NCBI GenBank assembly: GCA_026874595.1
Contig: CM049315.1
Coordinates: 76,026,401-76,090,400, forward strand
Direction of reading: 5' to 3'
Origin: Sipunculus nudus
Lineage: Eukaryota; Annelida; Sipuncula; Golfingiida; Sipunculidae
Length of the DNA: 64,000 bases
Each line of letters begins with the position of its first letter. Position 1 is the first letter of the stretch. Below, piece by piece: positions 46,520 to 59,530 of this stretch. The translations under genes and the position numbers were made by a program. The notes beneath the pieces were generated by a model. It searched no databases. It was not told the origin of the DNA and saw only the letters and a program-made list of their open reading frames with translations.

Positions 46520-47036
46520 ATACTTCTCTTCCAGAAGGCTCAGAATCATGCATTTTGCCCGTAGTCCTCAGAAAATAGGCTTCAGTGACTATATTTAGGG
46601 TTCCGACGAAGATTTACCAGGAACCCTCTGGATGCTAAGTAAGAGGTTTCTAGGTGAAACTGTGCAAAATCATGCTTGTGGCTCCGTAGCTTGCAGAATA
46701 TAGGTCATCATGACCTAATTTTTACATTTCATAGGGGATTGTCCATTGCATCCCTAGATAACATGTTAGAAGATTATAGAGCTGACAGGTACAATTTGTG
46801 CCCTATCTGACTGCCTGGTGCTTAAAATCATGGTTTTGGCCCGTAGCTCAAAGAATATAAATCAACATGAACGAGTTTCGTGTTTCCAAGGAGATTTGCC
46901 CAGGACCTCTCTGAAAGTCGAGTAAGAAGTTTCTAGATCTAACGGTTACAATATGTGCACGGTTAACCGCAAGACGGCCGGACGGACGTCGGACAAAGGG
47001 TGATTGCTCCGATTACTCATAGTAAACTGAGCATAA
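46520..47036 (-). mobile_element. Partial copy of the 338-bp repeat element (copy D)
   Basis: Minus orientation: begins at about 47036 with a degenerate GCTCAGTTTACT start and CTTTGTCCGACGTCCGTCC block, then diverged 338-type units with the paired CCGTAGCT(C/T), ATATAGGTCA-TGACCTAA and CTAGAT/TTCTAG-type blocks. The other end motif is missing, so it is truncated. Confidence 0.6.
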
Positions 47037-47699
47037 AATACCTTGAGGAATTCGTATATACAAAATTTTCTTTGTAAAAAAAAAAGAATGCAGATTTCTA
47101 TTTTTGTAATTTGATGTTTTATTATCTATCACTGCTCTCTATATAAGGACTCTTCTTTCTATGGAAATGTATTTGAATGTTGTTAAAAATAAAAGTCATC
47201 AGTGAGTTTAGCTCGGTAAATATGCTCTTAACATAATATACAAATTGAAAAAGGAAGACATGAAAATATACACTGGACACAAAAAAAACTGTAATTATTG
47301 TTTGAACCTCGGATAATATGTAGTAGAAAATGTATATCATTCCATAATGAAAGGTCCTTAATACAATGAACTGAGAGATAATTACCTTTCTAAATTTGGC
47401 AGATTTTCTTTTATATCTCTCATGTCAAATATAATCCCTGCTGTTATTAATAGTCTAGCAGTTATTGTACACTATGCCTTCAAAAAGAAAAATAATTCAA
47501 TTGTAATTTAATAACAAAGTTAAATGAATTATCCGTCTTAAATACTTGTTTGGTTACTTGTCTCGTTTGGTTATAAATTTTAATACATGAATGAGACTAC
47601 GTATTCTTTGTTCAACTAATAAAGGAAGAAAATGAGTATATGTATGTATATGTATATATATGGATATATGTCTGCATATATGTGTATGTATGTATTAAT
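47037..47699. other. AT-rich spacer, nothing recognised
   Basis: No supportable gene. A TATG/TATA-rich stretch at 47635-47695 is low complexity. Confidence 0.5.
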
Positions 47700-48350
47700 A
47701 AAAATAAATGAGGTACAATGCTATTTGGCACTGCTGGGACCCGCTTGGCAAGCCTACCACTCGGACCATCTGCGGTAAGCTGTGTTCAACGCGGGTCTTT
47801 GGAATGCTGAGAAGAAAAAAAATTTAAATACTATTTTACATGTATATAAAAAAATAAATAAATCGTACTCATAAAGAGAGTTAAATATGTAAAATTTTAC
47901 TTTAAACTCTATTAATATAGACTTTTTAATATATATATATAATGTATTTTATGATTATATATGTCTATATATGTGGATATGTATGTATAAATATGGGAGT
48001 GTATATGTATGTACATGCATATGTGTATTTAATAACTTTAATATTTATTAATTTTATGTGTGTATATTATATATATATATATATATATGGTTGAAATGAC
48101 CTCTACATGATGATTATCTTTTGTTGACATTTTGGAATGCATATACAATATATTATCATTTGTTTACTATATTTTATTTTTTTTTTCTGTTCTTTCTATT
48201 TTTGTTTGTTTTTTTAGATGTTATTCATTAAACTTATAAACGTATATTTGTTTTACTGCATATGGACATATGCACAATAGATGCATATATGGAACCATGG
48301 GCCTGAGGCCTTATATTTCTGAATAAAATATTCATTTATTCATTCATATA
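47700..48350 (+). mobile_element. LINE 3' UTR fragment with (ATTC)n tail
   Basis: Low-complexity AT/GT-rich UTR followed by TGGAACCATGGGCCTGAGGCC, TGAATAAAATATTC and a CATTCATTCAT tail ending near 48349, a layout typical of non-LTR retrotransposon 3' ends. No ORF remnant was found. Includes AT dinucleotide tracts (47930-47945, 48068-48089). Confidence 0.4.
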
Positions 48351-48910
48351 AGGACCATAGGAAGGCACTGATTTATCATAATATATCAAAGCACTGACTT
48401 GTCAGCTGAATGTGTCAACTTATGGCTGATACATGACAATAAATGCAATATGTCAGCTTGTATTCAAACTGCATGGAATACCAGGGACAAGGTTTTGAGG
48501 TTATATCAATATTGTAAAGAACATATATAAAACTATTAACCATGTTATTCATAATGAATTTCCCAAAGAAACACGTTTCTTCAATTTCCCAAATTAAATC
48601 TCTGGACATTGTAAAACTGTGAGAATGGTTGTCAAAAGTATGATCAAATTCCACTTTGAAAATTTGTGCAGGCAAAATGTGTTTTATGCTGTAAAACATG
48701 CAGTTCGTATAATAACTTTGGCATGGGCTTTCTGTGTTTACATGAGTGAATACATCTGTATAATATGCAAGGTATACCTCACGTTTTAATACTCGAATTG
48801 AATGGATGCCTGTTAAATCTGTTCGCTGTCACCTTCTAAAAATGCCGTAAACTGTGATTGAAAGAGTCGTTTTAAATATAAAATATACGAAACACTGTGC
48901 TGATTCAGAC
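48351..48910. other. No feature recognised
   Basis: AT-rich sequence, short frames only. Confidence 0.5.
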
Positions 48911-49900
48911 TCAAAAGAGAACGGCTCTTCTGGTTAGGGCTTGTGGGCAATGTACCGGGGCTTCTTTATACAAAAGCGGCGAAGGTATGAATATCTGATC
49001 TGTAGACCCAGTTAAATGAACAGAGCCACAACTGGGTCTAATCTGATCTGATGCCGCTACTAGCCTCAAGACTGCCCCCCCCCCCCCCCCGCCCCCCCCC
49101 CCCCCCCCCACCACCACCACTTACAACGACTTACCAAATACCAGGGGCAACAAGTCAGGAGCTGCAAAACTCAAGATGTTTTGACGAGCGCACATCCCGG
49201 CCCCGGCAAGTCAATTTCGAATAATGAGTTCACACAAGCACCTACCAGGCAAGCCATCCGACTGATGAGCCAGACCTCTACCAGGACAGCCCAGACGAGA
49301 CTTCCAGGACCCCAAAACTGTCCTTTTTAGGACTACCCACAACGGTCCTCTCAGGGCCATACCAAACAGTCGGTTTTAGTGCTCAAATCATCAGTTACTT
49401 TTCCGTTGGCAGCGGACGGACAGACAACTATAGTTCCGCTGTCAACAAGACTCCCAAGACAACCCTAAGACAAGTCCAGTGGTTCCAGACATGCTGGCAG
49501 GACCAAGTCAAGCATGTCACATAACATAAAAGCGAAGCTTGTCCCAAGCCAGGCATGTCACAAAACACAACAGCGAAGCTATGTCCCAAGCCAGACAAGA
49601 CCAAGACCAGCGACGGTTCGCCCCGGGAGTGCCGTTCATGGGGAGTTCTTGGTGGGCGTGGCTTTGTTGCTGCAGTCTGTGTCGGGTGTATTCTGTCTCG
49701 GCCTATGTGGGTGATGTGGCTTTCCTCGGTCACCGGTGCGGGTAAAGCCTATACTTTGGGCTTACGGTGGCAGTTTCCCTGTTCCCTGCTTGGCTTGTGT
49801 GGCATCACGTCTATCGGCTCCATATAAAAATTCAAATTCTCGCCTTTGGCGGTGGTTCCAAACCTCGTCAACTAGAGCTACTCCACGAGCGTGATAGGCC
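48911..49900. other. GC-rich island with poly-C tracts and a TATA-like box
   Basis: Sharp rise in G+C compared with its surroundings. C16-G-C18 tract at 49075-49109 followed by (CCA)n, a hairpin AGACCCAGT / ACTGGGTCT (49004-49012, 49031-49039), and a tandem pair of ~42-bp units (GCATGTCACA(T/A)AACA, then AGCGAAGCT at about 49510-49600). ATATAAAAA lies at 49821. It could be a promoter-like region or a solo LTR; no partner copy is seen in the window. No frame is convincing. Confidence 0.35.
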
Positions 49901-50029
49901 TACATCTTCAGTCAGTCAGGAATAAATGTCATAAACAGGGTTATGTAGTCGATTCAAATATATTGGACAAGTATTGTTTCTGGAGAAATTACATACATAT
50001 GTATTTTTTTCAGCGAACCTGTAAGCTTA

Positions 50030-50430
50030 TGTGATGGTGTGGCGTCGTCCTTCGTCCGTACTTTAACTCATACTATCTCAAAAAAGGCAGGAGCTAGCAT
50101 CACCAAATTTTAGGCAAAAAATCAGTCATCTTGAAAATTCTATAGGATTTTGCTTTTTTTTACTATCTGCATTTCCTGCACGTTACAGGCCAGCACACTT
50201 TTAATGTCAGACAGGGCACAAATTGTATACATTAGCCCTGAACTCTTCTAACATAACATTCAGGGAGTTACTTGGCCAGTCTCCTGGGAAACCTGAAATA
50301 AGGTCGTGGTGACCTATATTCTGTGAGCTATGGACCAGAAACATGATTAGAGCATAATCAGGGCACAAATTGAATAAATTTTCTGTTGTAAAATCCAGGG
50401 GGTCCTTGGCAAGTCTCCTATGAATCCTGA
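50030..50430 (+). mobile_element. Diverged fragment related to the 338-bp repeat family
   Basis: A GTGGCGTCGTCCTTCGTCCGTAC start-like block is followed by 338-type segments (GACAGGGCACAAATTGTA, TTCTAACATAACATTCAGGGAG, TGGTGACCTATATTCTGTGAGC). Neither canonical end is present. Confidence 0.5.
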
Positions 50431-50722
50431 AATTTATTTTATTTTTTTCCGTCCGTTTTACAACATAGTAACATCAGCCATTGCTAATTCTCACAGACGA
50501 TATATTAAATTAACAAAAGAAATGAGCACCGAGTCAAATTCAGCGTAGCATTATGGCCTATGGGCAACTAGTTCTGTTTTACGTCTACTTGTTTTGTTCC
50601 CAACGGACGACCTGAACCTTAATTAATACCAAGCTGTCTCCACAACAAAATAAATAACCAGTTATATTAAAACCTTGTAATAGCGATCACCTCGTTTTTC
50701 TTTTAGCTCAGATGATTTCCAC

Positions 50723-51670
50723 TTTTAGCTCAGCTGACTGGAAGTCACTCTTTTTCTGGGCTCTTTCGGGCCGTCCGTCTGTCTCTCTGTCCGTCTCTCC
50801 ACCCATTTACAAAGCACAAATCGTAATCGCTGGACCTAGAATCTTTTAACTTGACATCCAGGGAAGCCCCTGAAAAAATCTTGGAAACCTGAAATTAAGT
50901 CTCTGTTACCCATATCCTCCAAGCTATTGGGCCCTAAAGTACCACCCAGAAGAAATAAAAACTTAATAGAAAGGGCTCACTATCTGCATGAATAAAGCAT
51001 TGATCCCCATGATTCCTTGCATGCATATTGATCATGGAATGTTTCATCAGTTCCTTCAAGCTGGTGGCACCACCTGTATTTTTTCTAATATTTATGCATT
51101 TTTTCTTTATTTTGCGACCTTCAAAGAAGCAGTCGTCAATTATCAGGTCACAAATCATAACCATCGGACCTAGAATCTGTTGTCTTAACATACAGGGAGG
51201 TCATTTAAAAATCTTCTTAGAAACCTGAAATTAGGTCTCTGTTACCCATATCCTCCTAATTTGGGCTCCGACCCCCCCCCCCCCCCCCCATTAATAAAAA
51301 AAATTGATACAAAAGCTACAGTATCTGAACAACTTATGCATTGATTTATCATTCATATTGATAATTGATTGTTTCACCAGTTCCTGTAGACTGGTGGTGC
51401 CACCTGAATTTTTGTTTTCAAATTTTTATGCAATTTTTCGCTATTTTGAAATCTTCAAAGATGTCTTAGTCAGTTAACATGGAACAAAACGTAACCATTT
51501 GACCTAGAATCGTCTCGATATGCATGGAGGTCCATGAAATATCTCTTTGGAAACCTGAAATTAAGTCTCTGTAACCCATATTCTCTAGGCTGTGGGGTTT
51601 ATAGGTGCCTGTGCAAGGACATATGGTCAATATGTCAGTCGGCTGAGCGTCATGACCCATGGGTCACTTG
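50723..51670 (+). mobile_element. Copy C of the GCTCAGCTGACTG...GACCCATGGGTCA element
   Basis: Short complete copy (948 bp) bounded by TTTTAGCTCAGCTGACTG and CGTCATGACCCATGGGTCAC then TTG. Holds about two and a half 338-bp units in the opposite orientation to copy A, with a C18 homopolymer at 51272-51289. A second start-like TTTTAGCTCAGATGATTTCC lies 22 bp upstream (50701). Confidence 0.75.
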
Positions 51671-52080
51671 TTTTTATTTTACGACCACTCATTTTGATCC
51701 CAAGGGACGACCTGAACCTAAATAATGCGACCATTCAAGGCCAAAAAAAAAGGTTTGCTTTTCAGGCACTTTTTTTCTGAAATCAATGCGCGCGGGCAAT
51801 TTTTTTTTTTTTTTTTTTTACCTTTTTTGTATGTGTCGATAAAAATGTTATATGATCAGGGAAAAGCATGATAATATCAGATTTTTTTTGCAAAACAGGT
51901 TTAAGCACTAAATAACAGAGAAATTTGATCAAAATTGTGTGGAAAGATTTGTCCAAGCGGCTGGATCTCAAAATTGGTAAGTTTCTAATGAAAATAAAAC
52001 TTTTTGATGCGGGGGATTAAAGTTGACGCGGGCCGTGCCTGAGTACCGTGCCTTTTATTTTTTTTGGCCTAAGTACTTGG
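51671..52080. repeat. Dispersed repeat with GACGCGGGC motif, poly-T and C/G tracts
   Basis: Contains GACGACCTGAACCTAAATAATG (a similar block sits at 50613), a T18 run near 51800, and GCGGGGGATTAAAGTTGACG then CGGGCCGTGCCTGAGTACC at 52010-52045. The last block resembles 56633-56685. Confidence 0.45.
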
Positions 52081-54839
52081 TAAACATTCCTGTCCAGGCA
52101 TAGCGGTAGGTCGGGCGCAAACCAAAGTGGGCCTATAAAATCACTAATATGTAAAGGGCAGTAGATGAAACAAGTGCATGCAGGGCATAGATCAAAGCCT
52201 GATCACGGATGATCTTACCAGGCCAGGAATGTGTGCTCGCGGCTTTAATTATTACTTATTATGAGCTTCGATGAACTCATTGGTCAATAAAAATTTATCA
52301 TTGGTGCATACTTAACTCACCATTTGGCTAATTGTTTAAAATTTTATTTGTTTGAGGAAAGTGACTGAGTAACTCAGATATGTGTAATGTCTGGCCTGAA
52401 AAGCGTGCCAAGTGTCACTGTCGGCAACTTTGGATGCATCAGTTTCGCAGGAATTATACCTTATCCAGGCCGTGTAGAATGAACCTGTTTGAATGTGGTT
52501 AATGCCTATGACATATCAAGTATAAATATCTTAGACATTTATTGCAAAAATTTTAAAACATTGTTATACTATAAGTTGTGCTTTAGATGTGCTTTGATTT
52601 GAACTTTTTTTAGTTTGTCTTTTCTCATTTTTTTTCAGTATTAATAAATACATAGACATAGAAAGAGACTCATCACATCAATAACAAAGTGAAGGGGACG
52701 TACTGATACCATGTGCTGGGTTGGTTTTGCTGGAGATATATAATGAAAATATGTACGGATAATATGAGAAAATAGGCATATGTTTGCCCCTGATTATGGA
52801 CGGCATGACGAGTTACTGATACTTAAACGTCAATCAATCACCTTTGCAGAGGTATCACACGATGCTTATCAGTACCATCGAACTTTGATCTCGCGGACAT
52901 ATATTTTATGTAATTTTTTTATCCACCCACTGAGGCCTACTGTTGAGAGACCGAAACAAAGGTTGTGGAAGTGGAAACTTTTCCAGAGGCTGAACCAGTA
53001 TAGCAACAGTTAAGAGAGCAGAGGTAACATGTATGCAAGGGGCAAAATTACGATGTTGATGACAACCGGCTTGGCGGCCATAAACAAGTGTATACACAAA
53101 CAAGTGTATGCCGAGCAGCGCACAGATGGAAACCCAGAGACAAGGTATCAAACAAAACCCAGGAACATATGAGTAAGGGGAATCTATGGTAGGATGACTT
53201 TTGTAATTTGACAATATTTTTGGCCATTTAATTCTAAATAATAAGCTTTAATGCTGGAATGGGACATGTAAGCCATATTTACTATAATAAAATCAAAACC
53301 ATACCTTACAAATGATTAAGTAATGCAATAAAATCTGTATCTGAGCAAACAACCTATTTTTTGCAACATTTCAACCCCATTGATGAAGATCAAATTCAAT
53401 GGTCATATTCTCAAACAACTACACGTAAAAGCTCAATATTATTTGTCAAGTGTCATATATATTCAAAAAAATGGCTCAAAGCACAAACAATCACTGTGGT
53501 TTTGATAGTCGTCATTAAAATTTTTACAAGCTGTATGAATAGAATGAAGTATCTTTAAGGTACCACAGATATAATTGTAAGTTCTTGGGTAGGCAGTCTG
53601 TTACCCCTGTGAGTCTTAAAATTGTATAACTCGTGGTCAGATAGCTAGCAGATTCTGAATCCTGAGTGAGTAGATACTGAACATGTATTGATCTTGCAAC
53701 TTTCCTTTTACTTTAGGGATTAATTGTAATAAAAAAATAATATGTGGTGGTCCATACAGGGTTTTCCTGTATATAAATGTATATGAAATCAAGGACATTC
53801 AATAATAACCTGTTAGCACCACGGCAGTCAAGATCTATGTTGCCATGGGGATGCATTTTCCTGTTTTCATCCTTTTTTTAGAGATAAAGGTATTAGCTTA
53901 TCAGAACTCGCACCAGGTCAGATTGTGAAAAAGGAATACCAAAACCATTTCTGTGTCTAAAACAAAGGTGTCCAAATATGTCATTTAATTCTGAGATAAA
54001 ATGCACATCCATGGTGTATGCATGCATGTATTCAATGTGGCTACAACGTAAAGTCAAGTCACTTACCTACGGAAGCTGCTTAGAAACTCTATTTGAAAGT
54101 CAAGTGGAACTACTCTGAAGAAAACAGATAAGATGCAAATCGTTGAACTTATTGAATGTTAATACTATAGAGAGGGTTTGCCTTAGATTATTATAGGAAC
54201 CTTTAGAACTGAAATTCTACCCGTTTGAGGAGCTATCTATGCCTATGTAAACTGTGCTTTTGTCAGCCACTGAGTTTGAGTTCTGAATAATGGAAAGACC
54301 ATTTCTGTAACACCTTTACTGAACACACATGATATTTAATAATCACAGCAATGTCTTGTATGCTAAACCTGAAATATTGTTGCACTTTTATATTTTATAC
54401 AATACAGTTCAAATTAATATGAGTTATGAAAGTGTGATTAATAGGCCTATTGTTTTAATGATTTAAATGAACAACTTACATGCTGAAAATGAGGTCTATA
54501 TTAACAGTGCTAATATACTGTAAATGAAAAAGAACTGGGAATTTAGCCATTTTAGGCGGTTATACATGGCTATTTAGATTGATTTTTGCTTTAGTAAGCC
54601 GCTGTGCAGTAAAGAGGGTTAAAATTTTTGAGTTAAATAAAGATGTAGGGATTGGCATTTATACATGACGACGGGTGTCAAAATTATACAGTGGTTGTCC
54701 TTCGTGCACGCCTTCCTGGGAGCTCCCATACGCTTATTTTCGCCTTTCATATTTGCCACCTGCATTCCGGATGGTTAAGGCTGCATCCCAGTTTCCCCTA
54801 TGCCTATATTTTCAAAATAATTACAAAAATTAACCTTCT
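52081..54839. other. No gene or repeat recognised
   Basis: Long AT-rich stretch. Frames at 52780-53013, 53214-52906, 53361-53558 and 54652-54843 show no domain or typical splice context. Confidence 0.5.
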
Positions 54840-55790
54840 TTAACTTTCACTACGCATCGGGCTTTCAAAGTCTGTTCGGCTACGTATAATCAAAGGCTTT
54901 TCTTTTTGACTCGATACATAGTGAATGTATCTGCTGGTGTCACAACAGCGCCTGCACACGGGTAAAGTTATGCTGCGTTCGTTGCCGCTGGGACAGATGG
55001 TACGTATAAATACGAGTTGACAAGACGGGATATCGCTAATACCGATACTCTCGTGTGGGGGGGGGGGGGGGGGGGGGGGGGGCAGTAAATGACTGCCTGC
55101 TAGAAAAACTGCAGGCAAACAACTAGTGCCCCCCTAGCGTTCAGCCTGACCAGCCCATTCATTCAACACGGCAGTGTGGGCACTGGACATTGTGTTTTTA
55201 ATGCCGATCAACCTGATACTTATTATTCATCATATTTATAATACTGTGTTAAACCATAATACAGAACATGAAAATTCTGCATTCGGCACGGTTTGCATTA
55301 GAGTTTGATCTTGAATCAACTGCCTTGTAGGGGATGATATAAGGGAAACGTACACAGGGTCTTTTGTCATTGATAAACGTCATATTTTGCAAGTTTCCTT
55401 GAATTATGATACATTATGGTACAAAACAATTGTAACCTCGTATTTATTCAATGATATTTTTAATTAAATCGATTCCATAGCGGGTATAAGCTAACAAGGT
55501 TGGGACTGTCAGTTTCATCCGTGTTAATGAGTGTCCGACTGAATCACGCTTGTCTGCTGAAACAAGCTTCCGGCTGCGCCAGCCAGTCGTTTTTCTCCTT
55601 CATCTACACGAGAAGCTGCATTAGCGATATCCCTACGGGATATAGAGTTCTTTACGTAGTCACGTAGTAGTGGTATGTACCACTGGGAAACTTGGCATCT
55701 GTCCCACTTTTAGCGAGCTTCACCTTTACAACCATAAATCGCAGCGGTAACGAACGCAGCTTTATACTTCGTGACCTCGCCTGTAAAAAA
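54840..55790. repeat. Foldback-like inverted repeat around a poly-G tract
   Basis: Left arm blocks (TGCTGCGTTCGTTGCCGCTG near 54970, GGGACAGATG near 54990, GGGATATCGCTAAT near 55027) recur as reverse complements in the right part (CAGCGGTAACGAACGCAGCT near 55741, CATCTGTCCC near 55698, ATTAGCGATATCCC near 55621). The order is inverted, so the arms can pair. A G26 run lies at 55057-55082. Confidence 0.6.
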
Positions 55791-56600
55791 AAAAAAAAAG
55801 TCCTTGTGTTCCTGAAGAGTTATATAAGGCCAACAAAAAATAATTATATGTTTGTGCGTGCAGGCGGTTTTTTACTTTTTTCTTCCATGAATAAAGCGTA
55901 AAATATCGTTATATCTCATTGAAGTATACGTCGAATAAGTAAACAGTTTGAAAGGATCCTCGAAATAACTGGAATTTGTATTTCTTTTACGTGCAATATT
56001 AAAATGCAAACCATATTATATAGGAATACGGATGTAAATTACGGTGAATAATGGAACAGGTGGGCCCCGCCGACGGTCAGTACATAGGGTATTTCCAATC
56101 AAAATACATGACGGTCAGGCGTGGTTAAAACAAGATCTGAGATCGTTTCTTAAAGAAGAACATTAGAAATTTCTTTAAATTTCATACAATCTTTGTTAAT
56201 ATTTCATATCTTAAATTTTAATCACAAAATCAGTACACTGGAAATTCATTAAGGCAGGATCACTAAAGATGGGCCGAGATGGCAGCTATGTTTATTCTCA
56301 CCGAATGGTCATAAAGCACGACCTTGAAAGCACGCAAAGATATTTTGTTTGTGGACGAAAATTCATATCTGAATACCATCACCATAAAAATTTGACCCTG
56401 CTATGAGCGTATAAACACATTGTTAGCTATGAACACTGGCGCCGCAACACCGGCCGCTAAAGAAAATGGTTCCCAAAGACAGTATATGAGATATAATAGT
56501 CATAATTAAATAATGCTACGGTCTAATGTTCAAACATTTTGGAGGATTTTGGATTTTTCTGTGTTTTGAAGTATATTCATTGGTAAAAAATGGCCTAAGT
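55791..56600. other. No feature recognised
   Basis: AT-rich spacer with an A14 run at about 55785-55799. No credible exon. Confidence 0.5.
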
Positions 56601-56725
56601 GTTATTGTTACTTGGGCAAATAAAAAACAATTGACGCGGGGGGGGGGGGGGGGGGGGGGGTCTAAGGTGACGCGGGCGGTGATTGAGAAACATATAACTA
56701 TTGTTTTTTCTTTGCCTAACAGACG
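56601..56725 (+). repeat. Dispersed repeat with expanded G23 tract
   Basis: GACGC followed by G23 (56638-56660), then TCTAAGGTGACGCGGGCGG. The related copy at 52010-52045 has only G5 at the same place, so the G run seems to have expanded within this repeat. Confidence 0.55.
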
Positions 56726-57879
56726 AATATAACAGATGAGAATGCGCACTTCCGTTATAGAAGTGAACACATGAATTCACCAACTTCCATGTCTTTATTC
56801 GATGTTACATATTCAAACGACTTCAGTTTCACGTCAGACTTAGTTAGGAGCCATGTTTTTTTTTTAATGTCCAGCTCTAGGTAGGATGTTCAACAGTTGG
56901 CAACCCCAGAAGTCTCTCTGTCTATGCCTCATATGGGAGAACGCAGAATGTTGTTTATAAAGGAGTCCTCACTTGAAATTCATTTGCACAAGTGTACTGT
57001 TTAATGTGGATATCTTTTTGTTCGCGAGGGTTCTAATTTAGCGATATTCGCGAATGGAAAATAATCGCGAATAGGAATCACTCGGGAATAAGCTGCCCTT
57101 TTATCTGCACAAATGGATTAGTTATCACACCTCTGGAAACATGGTTTGTTGATCAACAAGATAATCTGTGGATGGTATCGCAACTTTCTCATATACAAGC
57201 ATGCAATCAACTATGACACAGGTCGTAATACAATGACTATAACGGTATTGAGTGAGATATTTATATTTTATAATAAATGAAAATACTGTTGTACTCCGAT
57301 TTCACAAGATTCTGGTGCAATCGCAAAAAATAAAAAACCCTAACGAAACGTTCAAAATGAAGAAATCGCAAAATTTCAGCCTCGGGAATATATAGCCAAC
57401 CCGAGTATGCTTAGGCCAATAAAGACCGTTCATTGGAATTCTGAAGTCTTTGTTTTTAAGAGCAGTTTTCCCTCTTTCCTGCAGGTAACACTGATAGATA
57501 TACAATAATTGTTTTTTTTTTCGATTTTTTTTTTCAGAAAAGGTTTATTAGAATAGAAAGAAATTTCAGGGAAATGTAAATGTGGGGACTTCAATTAAAA
57601 TTTGAACAAAAACACAGAGCCTGGTTCCGCCTGTCCTATAGTTATTGAGTAATGACCGATATTGTCGAAACATTTAAAGTGCATTTTCTCATGAAATATT
57701 TGCCCAATTTTTATGAATTAAACACAGAAATGATTAGCTGTCCTAGTTGTTTCTAATTATATCCATTTTATAACAATGCTTCAAAGATTTTTGTGAGTTA
57801 AAGCTGATTTTTTTTTTATAAATTTCCTTGATTTGATAAAATCAAGCATGTTTTATATCTTGTGACACCAGGTGGCGCT
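56726..57879. other. No gene recognised; TTCGCGA-type inverted sequences
   Basis: Around 57020-57085 the motifs TTCGCGAGGG, ATTCGCGAATGG and TCGCGAATAGG occur, and GCAATCGCAAAAAATAAA and AAATCGCAAAATTTC appear inverted near 57316-57380. This suggests an eroded DNA transposon, not enough to define ends. Confidence 0.35.
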
Positions 57880-59530
57880 AAGTGTATGTGATCAGATGTG
57901 GAGTGGAAATTGGCACACATCGTAACCACTGGATTTAGAAAGTTCTTACTTGAAACCCATGAAGGTCCATATAAAAATTAGGTCACTGTGACCTATATCA
58001 TTCGAGCTGTGGGGCTAATAAAGTAAACCCCCCCCCCCCCCCATAAGTAACTAATGTTTTCTTTGCCATGATTCTTTTCATCCATTTTGATTATATATCG
58101 TTTCATCAGTTCTTGAAGATTGGTAGCGTAATCTGTATTTTCTAAAAAATTTAAAAAAAAACGTTTTTTTTCTATTTTTCAGACGTTCAAATGAAGCAGT
58201 CTAGACGTTAATAGGGCACAAACCTTTACCGTAAAGCCTAGAAACTTATCACTGTACATTCAGGGAGGTCATAGGCAAATCTCTTTGGAAACCTGAAATT
58301 GGGTCATCGTGACCCATATTTTGCGAACTACGGGCCAAAAAATGATTTTTAACACCAAGTGCGTCAGACGGGGTACAAATTGTACTGCTAGACCTAGAAT
58401 CTTCTTTCTGAATAATCACAGAAGTCCATAAACAATCGTCTTGGAAACCCCAAAATAGGTTACTTTGACCTATATCTCCCGAGCTATGGGACTCAAAAGT
58501 ACCCCCAGAATAATTGCAAATTTGACACAGAAGCTCCAGTACCTGGATAACTAATACATTGATTACCATGATTCTTTCCATGCATAATTATCATGGAGCG
58601 TTTCATCATTTCCTGAAGACCGGTGGCGCCACCTGTATATATTTCTAAATTTTACACATTTTATTCCTTTATTTAAGAGACCTTCAGATGAAGCAGTCCG
58701 TCCGGCAACAGAGCACAAAGTGTTCCCGTAGGACCTAGAAACTTCTAACTGTACATCTCGGGAGGTCCTTACCAAATCTCCTTTGAAACCTGAAATTAGG
58801 TCATAGTGACTTATATTTTATGAACTACAAACCGAAACATAATTTTTAGCACTCAGTCGGTCAGACGGGGTACAAATTGTATCCGCTGGCACTAGAATAT
58901 TCGAACTTTCCCCCATTGGAGGTCTGTTAAAAATCTGCTTGGAAACTTGAAATTTGGTCACTTTAACCTATATCCTCCGACAATGGGGCCCGAAAATACC
59001 CTCCAGAATAATTAAAAATTTAATACAAAAGCTCCAGTACTTGATAAAACAATGCATTGATTGTCTTGATTCTTGAATGCACAATGATCATGGAGTGTTT
59101 AATCAGTTTCTGCCGACTGGTAGCGCAACTTTTATTTTTTTCTAATTTTTACGCATTCTTTGCCTCTATTTTTAGACCTTCAGAAATGCGGTTGTCCATT
59201 AACAGGCACAAATCGTAACCCTTGGACCTAAAATCTTCTAACTTGACACGCTTGGAGGTCCATGAAAAATCTCCTTGGAAATCTGAAAGAGGGGTCTGTA
59301 ACCTATATCTTTTGAGCTATAGGCTCGTAAGTACCCCCAAGAATAATTAAAAATTTCATACAAAAGCTTCAGTATCTGAAAACTAATGCATTGATTGTCA
59401 TGATTCTTTGCATGCATATTGATCATGGAGACCTCCGAATGAAACGGTCGTCCATCGACAGGGCACAAATCGTAACCGTTGGACATAGAATCTTCTAAGT
59501 TGACACCCAGAGAAGACCATGAAAAAAACC
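57880..59530 (+). mobile_element. Partial copy of the 338-bp repeat element (copy E)
   Basis: Four to five diverged 338-type units in + orientation, marked by CATGGAG(C/T)GTTT(C/A)ATCA near 58592 and 59090 and ACCTAGAATCTTCT-type blocks. The unit near 59425 has an internal deletion joining CATGGAG to ACCTCCGAATG. Canonical ends are absent. C14 at 58029-58042. Confidence 0.7.

Noticed and set aside
48911-49900. Gene or LTR in the GC-rich island
   Set aside because: Frames are short and low-complexity (Gly or Pro runs from homopolymers), and no second LTR copy or primer-binding site is seen.
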